A stretch of 64,000 bases of DNA, taken from NCBI GenBank assembly GCA_013874835.1, contig CP059430.1:948864-1012863 (forward strand), read 5' to 3'. Shown here in pieces: positions 44,002-52,893 of this stretch (position 1 is the first letter of the stretch; each line of letters opens with the position of its first letter). Origin of the DNA: Carnobacteriaceae bacterium zg-84 (lineage in GTDB: Bacteria > Bacillota > Bacilli > Lactobacillales > Aerococcaceae). The translations under genes and the position numbers were made by a program. The notes below the pieces were generated by a model that saw only the letters and a list, made by a program, of their open reading frames with translations, was not told where the DNA came from and did not search any database.

Positions 44002-45384
44002 CTATTGTGACTTTTGTATAGAGTGCTTTTTATGGAAAGTTTCCAAAAATGAACGTTCCAAATACTCTATATCAAAGCGGTTTTCTAAAAATGCTTCATC
44101 TTGTAAAATGGCTTCTTGAAAGGTAATGTTTGTATCAATACCTTCAATAAATAATTCACTTAATGCACGCTGCATTTTTCGAATAGCTTTTTCTCTCGTA
44201 TCATCTTTTACGATAATTTTAGCAACCATGGCATCATAAAATGGTGGAATTGTATACTCTTGATACATCGCTGTTTCAACACGCAATCCATTGCATCCAC
44301 TTGGAAGGTTTAAAAAAGTTAAAGTACCACAACTTGGCATAAAATGTTTACTCGGATTTTCAGCATTGATACGACACTCAATCGTATGTCCTGTCAATGC
44401 AACATCTTTTTGTTGGACAGTTAACATCTCTCCACCTGCAATACGTAATTGCCATTTAACAATATCTATATCTGTTGCCATTTCAGTAACAGGATGTTCC
44501 ACTTGAATGCGCGTATTCATTTCCATAAAATAATAATTTTTTTCTTCATCTACTAAAAATTCAATGGTTCCCGCATTCTCATAGCCAACATAAGTAGCAG
44601 CTTTCACAGCACTTTCACCCATTTTTTCTCGAAGCATAGCGTCTAAATAAGGTGACGGACTTTCTTCTAATACTTTTTGATGATGACGTTGTAAGGAACA
44701 ATCACGCTCTCCTAAATGAATGACATGTCCATGTTTATCAGCTAAAATCTGAATTTCTATATGTCTAGCTGGAGAAATAATTTTTTCAAGGTACATTCGA
44801 TTATCGCCAAACGCAGCAAGAGCTTCTGCTTGTGCTGTTTGAAATGCTGAAACTAATTCATCAGATGTATACACTTTACGCATTCCTTTTCCACCACCGC
44901 CTGAAACAGCTTTTAGCATAATAGGATAGCCAATTTCATTTGCCCAATGAAGTGCATCCTCAGTATTCACTAAAGATTTTGGACTACCCGGAATAACAGG
45001 AACACCTGCTTTTTGCATTGCTTCTCTAGCATTTGCTTTATTCCCCATTAAGTCAATAACCGATGCTGCTGGACCAATAAAAACAATATTCAATTCTTGA
45101 CACATTTTAGCAAAATCAGCATTTTCAGACAAAAATCCAAAACCTGGATGAATGGCATCTGCACCAGTGACAATCGCCGCACTCAAAATGGCTACTTTAT
45201 TTAAATAAGATTCACTAGATTTTGCATTTCCCACACAAATTGCTTCATTTGCCAACATAACATGTAAGGCATCTGTATCTGCTTTTGAGTAAATCGCAAC
45301 TGTTTCAATACCTAGTTCATGGCAAGCACGGATAATTCGTACAGCAATTTCACCACGATTGGCAATCAATACTTTTTTTATCAT
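44002..45384 (-). CDS. accC: Biotin carboxylase
   Basis: 460 aa. ATP-grasp enzyme that carboxylates the biotin on AccB using bicarbonate. KVLIANRGEIAVRIIRA at the N-terminus, the glycine-rich loop KAVSGGGGKGMR, ERDCSLQRHHQK, and FMEMNTRIQVEHPVTE with catalytic Glu/Arg are all intact. Its start is 3 bases after the fabZ stop. It ends about ten residues later than many homologues (KKHSIQKSQ), a harmless extension. Confidence 0.96.
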   Translation of the reverse strand: MIKKVLIANRGEIAVRIIRACHELGIETVAIYSKADTDALHVMLANEAICVGNAKSSESYLNKVAILSAAIVTGADAIHPGFGFLSENADFAKMCQELNIVFIGPAASVIDLMGNKANAREAMQKAGVPVIPGSPKSLVNTEDALHWANEIGYPIMLKAVSGGGGKGMRKVYTSDELVSAFQTAQAEALAAFGDNRMYLEKIISPARHIEIQILADKHGHVIHLGERDCSLQRHHQKVLEESPSPYLDAMLREKMGESAVKAATYVGYENAGTIEFLVDEEKNYYFMEMNTRIQVEHPVTEMATDIDIVKWQLRIAGGEMLTVQQKDVALTGHTIECRINAENPSKHFMPSCGTLTFLNLPSGCNGLRVETAMYQEYTIPPFYDAMVAKIIVKDDTREKAIRKMQRALSELFIEGIDTNITFQEAILQDEAFLENRFDIEYLERSFLETFHKKHSIQKSQ

Positions 45385-45387
45385 ACC

Positions 45388-45819
45388 TTACCGTCCAATA
45401 ATAAATGTCATTTCTGCTTCACATACTTTTTTATCGCCAACAAAGGCTTGTCCAAAGCCAATACCTGCGTAAGATTTTAATTTAACAATATCTACTTGTA
45501 GACGCAACACGTCACCTGGTACAACTTTTTGTCTAAATTTGACTTTATTTAACCCACCTAAATAAGCTGTTTGTCCTTTAAATTCCTCTTTTTGTAATAG
45601 CGGAATTGACCCAGCTTGTGCCAATGCTTCTACAATGAAGACACCCGGTAAAACAGGTTCTCCTGGAAAATGCCCTTGAAAAACTTGTTCATTTATTGTT
45701 ACATTTTTTGTACAAACAACACGTTCTCCTGGAATAAGTTCATCAACACGATCAATGAAAAAAATAGGAAAACGATTTGGAATAATATCCATTACTTCTT
45801 GTGCTGTTAAGACTGTCAT
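45388..45819 (-). CDS. fabZ: 3-hydroxyacyl-ACP dehydratase
   Basis: 143 aa hot-dog-fold enzyme that removes water from 3-hydroxyacyl-ACP. The catalytic helix has GHFPGEPVLPGV with the His, and the Glu in the following VEALAQAGS. DIIPNRFPIFFIDRV near the start is typical. Only one FabZ-like gene is in the cluster and no FabM isomerase gene is present before fabT as in streptococci; unsaturated chains must depend on a gene elsewhere or on this enzyme. Confidence 0.95.
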   Translation of the reverse strand: MTVLTAQEVMDIIPNRFPIFFIDRVDELIPGERVVCTKNVTINEQVFQGHFPGEPVLPGVFIVEALAQAGSIPLLQKEEFKGQTAYLGGLNKVKFRQKVVPGDVLRLQVDIVKLKSYAGIGFGQAFVGDKKVCEAEMTFIIGR

Positions 45820-45830
45820 ATTCTTACTCC

Positions 45831-46289
45831 TTATAAAATTCTAAATAGAGGTTGCCCAAATTCAACAATTTGTTGATTATCTACCATTATCTCTGTGACA
45901 ACACCTGCAACGTCACTTTTAATTTCATTCATAATTTTCATTGCTTCAACGATACACAATACATCACCAACAGCAACTGTATCACCAACTTGTTTAAAAG
46001 GGGATAAATCTGGTGCTGGAGATAAATAAGCAACACCGACTAATGGACTTTCAATAATATTTCCTTGAGAAATAGCTTGTGTTGGTATCGTTTCATCATT
46101 TGTCACCACAGATATTTCTTGTTTGCTATCAGTTTGTGTTTGACTATGTGACAATGGTGCATGTACTAAATCTGCTTGCTCTCTTTTAGATAAAGTGATG
46201 TGCATATCGTCTGTTTTGATGTCAACATACATCATCTCTGATTGATTCACTAATTGAATTAACTCTTTTATCTTTTCAAAACTCATCAT
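45831..46289 (-). CDS. accB: Biotin carboxyl carrier protein of acetyl-CoA carboxylase
   Basis: 152 aa. The C-terminal biotinyl domain carries the biotin-lysine motif EAMKIMNEI and the flanking SPLVGVAYLSPAP and VGDTVAVGDVLC. A Gln/Thr/Ser-rich linker separates it from the N-terminal part. It shuttles carboxybiotin between AccC and AccAD. GGAGAG lies before the ATG. Confidence 0.94.
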   Translation of the reverse strand: MMSFEKIKELIQLVNQSEMMYVDIKTDDMHITLSKREQADLVHAPLSHSQTQTDSKQEISVVTNDETIPTQAISQGNIIESPLVGVAYLSPAPDLSPFKQVGDTVAVGDVLCIVEAMKIMNEIKSDVAGVVTEIMVDNQQIVEFGQPLFRIL

Positions 46290-46307
46290 GAATACTCTCC
46301 GATGCTT

Positions 46308-47552
46308 TTATTTTATCTCCCACTTTTTAAAACACAATACGGCATTATGTCCACCAAAACCTAATGAGTTACTGATAGCATAGTGTGCATCACATGCACG
46401 TGCCTTATTTGGAATATAGTCTAAATCGCATAATGCATCTGCTTCTTGATAATTAGCTGTTGGTGGCAATATACCTTCTTGCAATGCTTTGACACATGCG
46501 ATGGCTTCCACAGCACCAGCTCCCCCTAGTAAATGTCCTGTCATACTTTTTGTACTTGAAATCGCCAATTTATAGGCATGCTCTTTAAAAGCATATTTAA
46601 TAGCCGTGGTTTCAGCACTATCATTTGTCGGTGTACTTGTTCCATGCGCATTTACATAGTCGATATCACAAGGTTGAATACCGGCTTCTTCTATTGCTAA
46701 TAACATTGCTTTTCCAGCACCACTACCGTCAGGTGTTGGCGCCGTCATGTGATAAGCATCTGCATTGCTACCATATCCAACCACTTCAGCATAGATAGTT
46801 GCGCCACGTTTTTGAGCATGCTCTAAACTTTCTAATATTAAAATGCCGGCTCCTTCTCCCATAATGAAACCGTTTCTTTCTTTATCAAAAGGTATAGATG
46901 CTCTATCTGGATTTTCACTTGTTGATAAAGCTGTTAAAGCCGCAAAACCTGCAATCCCAATTTCACAAATTGTTCCTTCACTACCACCAGCAATGATAAT
47001 ATCCGAATATCCATGTTTAATATGACGGTATGCTTCACCAATAGCATTTGTTGAAGATGCACATGCTGTAACAATATCTAAGCAGATTCCTTTAGCACCA
47101 TATTTTATAGCAACATTTCCTGAAGCCATATTGCCAATTGTTAGTGGAACGAATAATGGTGGAACACGTTTAGCACCTTTTTCATGCATTTTAATAATGC
47201 CTGCTTCCATGTCATCTAATCCACCAATACCAGAACTAATCATAACACCTACTCTATCAACATTCGTTTGTTGTGATAAATCGCTTAAACCTGCACTAGA
47301 TAATGCTTCTGCAGTTGCCGCAATCGCATATTGAGAAAAAAGAGCCATACGTTTATATTCTTTTCTATCCATTGTTAAACTAGGATCAAATGCTTTCACT
47401 TCTGCAGCTAATGTAACACCTGTTTGACTCGCATCAAATTTTGTAATAGGTGCAATCCCATGTTTTCCCTCTTTTAAATTTCCCCAATACGTTTCCACAT
47501 CATTTCCTAGGGGTGTAATTGCCCCTAGACCAGTGACTACAACTCGATTCAT
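46308..47552 (-). CDS. fabF: 3-oxoacyl-ACP synthase II
   Basis: 414 aa condensing enzyme for chain elongation. The nucleophile Cys lies in VTACASSTNAIG, and the two active-site His in NAHGTSTPTND and KSMTGHLLGGAGAVEA. LGFGGHNAVL closes the fold. The ATG at 47552 has GGAGAAGGAAT before it. A FabT-like palindrome lies 18 bases upstream, between fabG and fabF, so this part of the operon may have its own control. Confidence 0.95.
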   Translation of the reverse strand: MNRVVVTGLGAITPLGNDVETYWGNLKEGKHGIAPITKFDASQTGVTLAAEVKAFDPSLTMDRKEYKRMALFSQYAIAATAEALSSAGLSDLSQQTNVDRVGVMISSGIGGLDDMEAGIIKMHEKGAKRVPPLFVPLTIGNMASGNVAIKYGAKGICLDIVTACASSTNAIGEAYRHIKHGYSDIIIAGGSEGTICEIGIAGFAALTALSTSENPDRASIPFDKERNGFIMGEGAGILILESLEHAQKRGATIYAEVVGYGSNADAYHMTAPTPDGSGAGKAMLLAIEEAGIQPCDIDYVNAHGTSTPTNDSAETTAIKYAFKEHAYKLAISSTKSMTGHLLGGAGAVEAIACVKALQEGILPPTANYQEADALCDLDYIPNKARACDAHYAISNSLGFGGHNAVLCFKKWEIK

Positions 47553-47569
47553 ATTCCTTCTCCTATTTC

Positions 47570-47586
47570 CTTTGATATTCAAAGTA
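47570..47586. promoter_or_regulatory. FabT-box-like operator between fabG and fabF
   Basis: CTTTGATATTCAAAG fits the FabT consensus (TTTGA-NNN-TCAAA) with near-perfect symmetry and is the same core as the sites before fabK and fabT. Confidence 0.65.
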
Positions 47587-47596
47587 TTTAATTGTA

Positions 47597-48331
47597 TTAC
47601 ATGTACATACCGCCATTAACGGATAACACTTGTCCAGTTACATAACTTGCTTTAGCTAAATAAACAGCAGCTTGTGCAACTTCTTGTGCTTGTCCAATTC
47701 GTTTTAACGGAATAGTATCTATCATTGCTTTTTTTACATCTTCATTTAAAATATCTGTCATATCTGTATCAATATAACCGGGAGCAATTACATTACATGT
47801 AATACCACGAGGTGCTACTTCTTTAGCAACAGCTTTAGACAAACCAATAATACCTGCTTTTGATGCTGCATAATTTACTTGTCCAATATTACCTGCTAAT
47901 CCAACAACGCTAGAAACATTGATAATACTACCAGAACGTTGCTTTAATAAAATTGGTACAGCATGTCTTATCATATTGAAGGTACCTTTTAAATTGATAT
48001 TTAATACATTATCAAAGTCTTCTTCACTCATACGTAATAATAACTGGTCTTTTGTAATTCCTGCATTATTCACTAAAACATCTAATGAACCAAATGTTTC
48101 ATGAGCTGTTTTTATCATTTCTTTTGCTTGATCAAATTGGCTTACATCTCCTAATACAACGGCACATTGAACACCGTAAGACGTTATTTCTGAAATAACA
48201 TCCTCCGATACATGAGAACGTGCATTCAAAATAATATTAGCACCTTCTTTTGCAAAAGAAATGGCAATTTCTTTACCAATTCCTCGTGAACTACCTGTAA
48301 TAAATACTGTTTTTCCTTTCAATGACTTCAC
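47597..48331 (-). CDS. fabG: 3-oxoacyl-ACP reductase
   Basis: 244 aa short-chain dehydrogenase that reduces 3-oxoacyl-ACP with NADPH. GSSRGIGKEIA is the cofactor motif, NNAG follows, and the catalytic Ser/Tyr/Lys lie in INVSSVVG and VNYAASKAG. NGGMYM at the end is typical. It overlaps fabD by 4 bases (ATGA), showing translational coupling. Confidence 0.95.
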   Translation of the reverse strand: MKSLKGKTVFITGSSRGIGKEIAISFAKEGANIILNARSHVSEDVISEITSYGVQCAVVLGDVSQFDQAKEMIKTAHETFGSLDVLVNNAGITKDQLLLRMSEEDFDNVLNINLKGTFNMIRHAVPILLKQRSGSIINVSSVVGLAGNIGQVNYAASKAGIIGLSKAVAKEVAPRGITCNVIAPGYIDTDMTDILNEDVKKAMIDTIPLKRIGQAQEVAQAAVYLAKASYVTGQVLSVNGGMYM

Positions 48332-49248
48332 TCCTCTAACGCATGAATAGCATGTTCAAATGATAATACATCTTCAACATTCATCACATGAACATTTTTA
48401 TCAATTTTTTTAATAAATTTACTTAATATTTTTTTAGGACCAATTTCCACAAATGTTGTCGCACCTAAACGTATCATTTCTTGAATGGAGTCTTGAAAAT
48501 AAACAGGATTTTCTATTTGTTTTGTTAAAACATCTGGAATAGAGAAAGAACGTATATCTTTAGCATACGTATTACAAATAACTGGTATAATCGGTTCATG
48601 AAATACTTCTTTTTCTAAAAATGGGCGTAATAAAACAGAGGCTTCATGCATCAGTTTTGTATGGAATGCACCACTCACAGATAAAGGTAAGTATTTCATC
48701 CCTCTTTCCGTTAAAAGTTGTTCCATAAGTAGAATACCTTTTTCTTCTCCAGAAATAACAATTTGTCCTGGCATATTATAATTTGCCGGAGCAACATAAT
48801 AGGTACTTGTGTCACAAACTTGTTTGCATAGTGCTTCAAGTTCTTCACGTGGCATATTCATTACGGCAAGCATTTTAGACACTGTTTGTTGACTGACTTG
48901 CTCCATAAATTGAGCTCTTTTTTGTAAAAGTAACAATGCCTTTTCAAATGATAAAGTATTCGCACAAACTAAAGCACTGTATTCACCTAAACTTAGTCCT
49001 GCAACGATATTTGGTTGAATACCGTGACTAGAGAATAAGTGTGTTATTGCAACACTCATTGTGAAAATTGCTGGTTGTGTATAATAGGTTTGATTTAATT
49101 GTTCTTTTGTTAAAGATAAAATATCATAACCTAATAAGTCTTTAGCTTTATCATATATTTCTTTTACTTGTGGATATTTTTCATATAAGGTAGATCCCAT
49201 TTTTTCATATTGAGCTCCTTGTCCACTAAAAACAAATGCTAATGTCAT
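48328..49248 (-). CDS. fabD: Malonyl-CoA:ACP transacylase
   Basis: 306 aa. It loads malonate onto ACP. FSGQGAQ opens the fold, the nucleophile Ser is in GLSLGEYSAL, and the catalytic His in GAFHTKLM. The ATG at 49248 lies 1 base after the fabK stop; the frame is open further upstream inside fabK but that part is not coding. Confidence 0.95.
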   Translation of the reverse strand: MTLAFVFSGQGAQYEKMGSTLYEKYPQVKEIYDKAKDLLGYDILSLTKEQLNQTYYTQPAIFTMSVAITHLFSSHGIQPNIVAGLSLGEYSALVCANTLSFEKALLLLQKRAQFMEQVSQQTVSKMLAVMNMPREELEALCKQVCDTSTYYVAPANYNMPGQIVISGEEKGILLMEQLLTERGMKYLPLSVSGAFHTKLMHEASVLLRPFLEKEVFHEPIIPVICNTYAKDIRSFSIPDVLTKQIENPVYFQDSIQEMIRLGATTFVEIGPKKILSKFIKKIDKNVHVMNVEDVLSFEHAIHALEE

Positions 49249-49249
49249 A

Positions 49250-50209
49250 TTATTTACTCCAATACTCAATTTGTTTTTGAATAGTTTCTGAACATTCCCG
49301 CATATAATCTTGAATAATATCATGACATGTCTGTTCTTTAGAAATTAGACCAGCAATTTGCCCTGCCATCATAGATCCTCTTATTTTATCTCCCTCTACA
49401 ACAGCACGTCTTAGTGCACCTCGTGCCATATTTTCTAAACGTTCAAAGTCAGGACTCTCTTTGCTTGTTTCTTCTTTTTCTGCTTGTAAATATTCTCTTG
49501 TTAATTTATTACGTAACACACGAACAGGATGTCCCGTTAATTGCCCTGTAATAACTGTATCAATATCTTTTGCTTTTAAAATGGCTTGCTTAAAATTGGC
49601 ATGAGCATTCGATTCTTTTGCGACAACAAATCGTGTTCCAACTTGTATACCACTTGCTCCTAACATGTAGGCTGCTGCCATACCTCTACCGTCGCCAATA
49701 CCTCCAGCAGCAATGACTGGTACACTCACAGCATCGACAACTTGTGGTAATAGTGCCATTGTTGTCGATTTTCCAATATGGCCACCTGCTTCCATTCCTT
49801 CAACGATAATAGCATCTGCTCCGTCGTTTTCCATACGTCTAGCAAGTGCAACAGACGCAACAACTGGAATAACAATAATACCCGCAGCTTTAAATTTATC
49901 CATATATTTTCCAGGACTACCTGCTCCTGTTGTGACAACTTTTACACCAGATTGACATACCACATCAACAACCTCTTGTACATGAGGATTTAATAACATA
50001 ATGTTCACACCAAATGGTTTTGTCGTTTTTGCTTTTATATCAGCTATTTTTTCGGCAACAATCTCAGGGGTATCATGTCCTGTTCCAACAATGCCCAATC
50101 CTCCTGCATTTGATACAGCACTCGCTAAATCAGCATCAGCTACCCAAGCCATTGCACCTTGAAAAATAGGATATTGAATATTTAAAAGTTTGCATAAATG
50201 ACTTTGCAT
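49250..50209 (-). CDS. fabK: Enoyl-ACP reductase (FabK type)
   Basis: 319 aa FMN-dependent enoyl-ACP reductase, the triclosan-insensitive type of streptococci and enterococci. It has the TIM-barrel nitronate-monooxygenase-like signatures YPIFQGAMAWVADADLA, NAGGLGIVGTG, GVNIMLLNP, GMEAGGHIG, VIAAGGIGDGRG and GASGIQVGTRFV. The start at 50209 follows GGAGCG by 6 bases; an ATG four codons upstream is possible. A FabT operator lies just before the gene. Confidence 0.94.
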   Translation of the reverse strand: MQSHLCKLLNIQYPIFQGAMAWVADADLASAVSNAGGLGIVGTGHDTPEIVAEKIADIKAKTTKPFGVNIMLLNPHVQEVVDVVCQSGVKVVTTGAGSPGKYMDKFKAAGIIVIPVVASVALARRMENDGADAIIVEGMEAGGHIGKSTTMALLPQVVDAVSVPVIAAGGIGDGRGMAAAYMLGASGIQVGTRFVVAKESNAHANFKQAILKAKDIDTVITGQLTGHPVRVLRNKLTREYLQAEKEETSKESPDFERLENMARGALRRAVVEGDKIRGSMMAGQIAGLISKEQTCHDIIQDYMRECSETIQKQIEYWSK

Positions 50210-50223
50210 ATAACGCTCCATAT

Positions 50224-50241
50224 ATTTTGATATTCAAAGTA
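50224..50241. promoter_or_regulatory. FabT-box operator before fabK
   Basis: ATTTTGATATTCAAAGTA has the FabT core TTTGA-NNN-TCAAA. It lies in the 88-bp gap between acpP and fabK, matching the known second FabT site before fabK in streptococci. Confidence 0.75.
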
Positions 50242-50296
50242 TCTGTATAAAAATTCTTGTATTATCGTCAAATAACACGATATAACAAAGAACTTA

Positions 50297-50530
50297 TTAG
50301 TTATTTAATTGTTCTTCAACATAAGCAACTAAATCAGATACTGTTTCAATATTTTCATCTGTATCAATTTTAACATCAAATGTGTCTTCAATATCGTTGA
50401 TAACTTGGAATAAATCTAAACTATCTGCATCTAAATCTGATTTAAAGTTTGTTTCTAATGTTACTTCATCTTTTTCTTTATCTAATTGCTCCACAATAAT
50501 ATCTTGAATTTTTTCAAATGTTGTTGTCAT
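50297..50530 (-). CDS. acpP: Acyl carrier protein
   Basis: 77 aa. The phosphopantetheine attachment Ser37 lies in DADSLDLF, with the usual acidic helices around it. It carries the growing acyl chain. The ATG at 50530 follows GGAGGAATACATT; in-frame codons upstream run into fabH and are not used. Confidence 0.95.
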   Translation of the reverse strand: MTTTFEKIQDIIVEQLDKEKDEVTLETNFKSDLDADSLDLFQVINDIEDTFDVKIDTDENIETVSDLVAYVEEQLNN

Positions 50531-50547
50531 AATGTATTCCTCCAAAT

Positions 50548-51519
50548 TTATATATTTATAATAAGTGTTCCCCATGTTAAACCTCCACCAAAACCAGTCA
50601 TCATAACTGTTTTCGTACCGTCTAAACAAATATGTCTAGTTTGACATAATTCATCTAATAAAATCGGAATACTTGCCGAAGATGTATTACCAAGACGGGA
50701 AATATTCATTGGAAATTTTTCAATGGGTTGTTTTAATTTTTTTGCAAATATGTCAATCATTCGTGCATTCGCTTGATGACACACATAATAATCAATCATG
50801 TCTGGCTTTAAAGACGTTTGTTGTAATGCATCTAGCATCTCTATTGGAACTTGTTTCGTTGCAAAATTAAAAATAGCTCTTCCGTCCATATCTAGTGCAT
50901 GATGTTTACTGTCAATCGTACATAACGCATTTTGCACAGGCTGCTCTTTTGCTGTTAGTGCTTTATAATGTGAGCCATCACTATTTAAGGAGGCGTACAT
51001 AATACTATTTTGACTGTCTTTTTTCAAAATCACACAGCCTGCACCGTCACCAAATAGAACACTCGTTTTTCTATCAGACCAATCGACCATTTTAGACATC
51101 ACTTCTGCTCCAATGACCATACCATATTCACAAGATTGTGTATGAAACATACTGTCTGCAATCGTGAGTGCATAAATAAATCCACTGCACGCTGCACTTA
51201 CATCAAAAGCAAATGCATTGATAGCACCTATTTTTTCTTGAATTAAACAGGCTGTACTTGGACTTATAAAATCAGGGCTCATTGTCGCAACAATAATAAA
51301 TCCAATCTCTTCAGGTGAAATATCTACTTTTTCCAAAGCGTTAAGAGCAGCTTTAGCTCCTAAATCTGATGTGTTCTCATCTGTTGCAATATGTCGTTTT
51401 TGAATACCTGTTCGCTTATAAATCCATTCATCACTTGTATCAAGAAAGTTTGTCAAATCGTCATTTGATAAACTTGTTTTTGGTAAATAGGAACCTGTTG
51501 CAATAAGTCTTGTTCCCAT
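50548..51519 (-). CDS. fabH: 3-oxoacyl-ACP synthase III
   Basis: 323 aa. It starts each chain by joining an acyl-CoA with malonyl-ACP. The nucleophile Cys is in [12 protein letters not shown], the His in [11 protein letters not shown], and the Asn in [12 protein letters not shown]. It starts 1 base after the fabT stop with no good ribosome site of its own, so it probably depends on fabT translation. Confidence 0.95.
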   Translation of the reverse strand: MGTRLIATGSYLPKTSLSNDDLTNFLDTSDEWIYKRTGIQKRHIATDENTSDLGAKAALNALEKVDISPEEIGFIIVATMSPDFISPSTACLIQEKIGAINAFAFDVSAACSGFIYALTIADSMFHTQSCEYGMVIGAEVMSKMVDWSDRKTSVLFGDGAGCVILKKDSQNSIMYASLNSDGSHYKALTAKEQPVQNALCTIDSKHHALDMDGRAIFNFATKQVPIEMLDALQQTSLKPDMIDYYVCHQANARMIDIFAKKLKQPIEKFPMNISRLGNTSSASIPILLDELCQTRHICLDGTKTVMMTGFGGGLTWGTLIINI

Positions 51520-51520
51520 A

Positions 51521-52003
51521 TTATTTTTTTGAGTGTAACTGTTCTTGTTGCTTGTTTTGTAAAAAGTGATGTAAGTTTTCAAGTCCCATTTTTAAGATTT
51601 TGACATCTTCTGAATTCATACCTTTTAATGTTTCTTTTACCATTTCACGATGAAATTTGTCGTGTAAACGATAAAGCAACTTACCTTTTTTTGTTAAACC
51701 TAAACGAACAATGCGTTTATCTTTATCACGTCGAATACGCTCCACATAGCCTTTTCTTACTAGTGCATGAATGGCCACTGTTAACGTCCCAACCGTAATA
51801 TTGAGTTTATTAGCTACTTCCGTAGATGTTGGTTCATCATATAATGTAATTGCTTCAATGGTATGCATTTCTTTAATGGATAAATCTGAAAATTGGCTCG
51901 TTTTTAATGCCGTTTCTTCAATGTTTAAAATTTCATTAAAGACTTTGACAAGATAACTATTGATTACATCTGTTTCAGTCAACTCAAATACTCCTTTACT
52001 CAT
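51521..52003 (-). CDS. fabT: MarR-family regulator of fatty acid synthesis
   Basis: 160 aa from the ATG. The winged-helix MarR fold includes FSDLSIKEMHTIEAI, STEVANKLNITVGTLTVAIHAL (HTH) and RKGYVERIRRDKDKRIVRLGLTKKG. FabT is known to use long-chain acyl-ACP as corepressor to shut down the fab genes. Alternative start: a TTG at 51982 has AAAGGAG 8 bases before it and would give an N-terminus that aligns better with streptococcal FabT, while the ATG lacks a Shine-Dalgarno. First gene of the operon, behind two FabT boxes. Confidence 0.92.
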   Translation of the reverse strand: MSKGVFELTETDVINSYLVKVFNEILNIEETALKTSQFSDLSIKEMHTIEAITLYDEPTSTEVANKLNITVGTLTVAIHALVRKGYVERIRRDKDKRIVRLGLTKKGKLLYRLHDKFHREMVKETLKGMNSEDVKILKMGLENLHHFLQNKQQEQLHSKK

Positions 52004-52020
52004 GATATATCATACCAAAT

Positions 52021-52055
52021 ACTTTGAAACTCAAAGTTATTTGATGTTCAAAGTA
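52021..52055. promoter_or_regulatory. Two adjacent FabT boxes at the fabT promoter
   Basis: ACTTTGAAACTCAAAGT (52021-52037) and ATTTGATGTTCAAAGTA (52039-52055) are both symmetrical FabT-type sites. The second overlaps the -10 box, so FabT bound here would block its own transcription. Confidence 0.8.
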
Positions 52056-52080
52056 TATTAAAAAATAATCTATCTGTCAA
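52052..52080 (-). promoter_or_regulatory. Promoter of the fab operon
   Basis: TTGACA (52075-52080) and TATACT (52052-52057) are 17 bases apart on the minus strand, an almost ideal vegetative promoter overlapped by a FabT box. Confidence 0.85.
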
Positions 52081-52130
52081 CAAAAAATATATTACATATA
52101 AAATAGTAAATATATTAATTGAGTTAGAAA

Positions 52131-52718
52131 TCATCTATTCACATCATTATCAGATATATTCAATATTTTCAATAAATACTCTGTATAATTTTCATCACAA
52201 AATACTTTCTTAAAATCATCTTTTAATTGTTGTCCTCTACTTTCAAAATATTCATCAACATTTTCAGATGGATTTCTAAATATTTCATTTAAATAAAAAT
52301 AATATTCTTTATTTTTTTTCATTAGTTCTCTCTTTTTAGAAAATTCCGCTATTTTATATTCCTCTAATCCATTTAAATCCCTAGATATTATCGTCAAATT
52401 AGATAAACGATTATCCTTTTTCTTAGCTTTAGAAACAATATGTTCTATTTCCCATTTATATGCATTAGAATCTGATTTTAATATTTCACTAAAATCTATT
52501 GTTGCATTACCATAATATTTTTCAAGTGTAATTAGAACAAATCTTGTAAAACGTTTGTTCTTTATTTTATAAAAATTACTTACTCTATCAATTTTTTCTA
52601 TATAAAATTTCAATTTAATGACATCACTACCAGGTATTTGTCTTGTTGTATTAAAAAAATCTTTCCAAACACGTTCACCATATATTGATATAAAATTATT
52701 TTTAAATTTATTTTCCAT
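52131..52718 (-). CDS. Solitary HNH/DUF1524-like protein
   Basis: 195 aa, low GC, Lys/Asn/Phe-rich. The phrase WEIEHIVSKAKKKDNRLSNLTIISRDLNG matches the EHIxP...LxNLxxL...N pattern of HNH nucleases of the DUF1524/GmrSD type in shorter form. No partner or ParB-like domain is adjacent, and the rest of the protein is helical. AGGTG lies before the ATG. It could be a small defence or phage-related nuclease, or the C-terminal remnant of a longer one. The gene sits between two core operons and has the composition of a late arrival. Confidence 0.55.
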   Translation of the reverse strand: MENKFKNNFISIYGERVWKDFFNTTRQIPGSDVIKLKFYIEKIDRVSNFYKIKNKRFTRFVLITLEKYYGNATIDFSEILKSDSNAYKWEIEHIVSKAKKKDNRLSNLTIISRDLNGLEEYKIAEFSKKRELMKKNKEYYFYLNEIFRNPSENVDEYFESRGQQLKDDFKKVFCDENYTEYLLKILNISDNDVNR

Positions 52719-52893
52719 TTATATTCACCTCATATAATAGATACACATACTTTAGATAAATTTTGAATATTTATAAATGATATAATATAACAGTACTATA
52801 TATCTTTTTAGATAAAATGTATAGATAGTAAATAATATTCCACAAAAAATATATCTATAGTTCATATCAACTAACACTATTTTTTATTGATAC

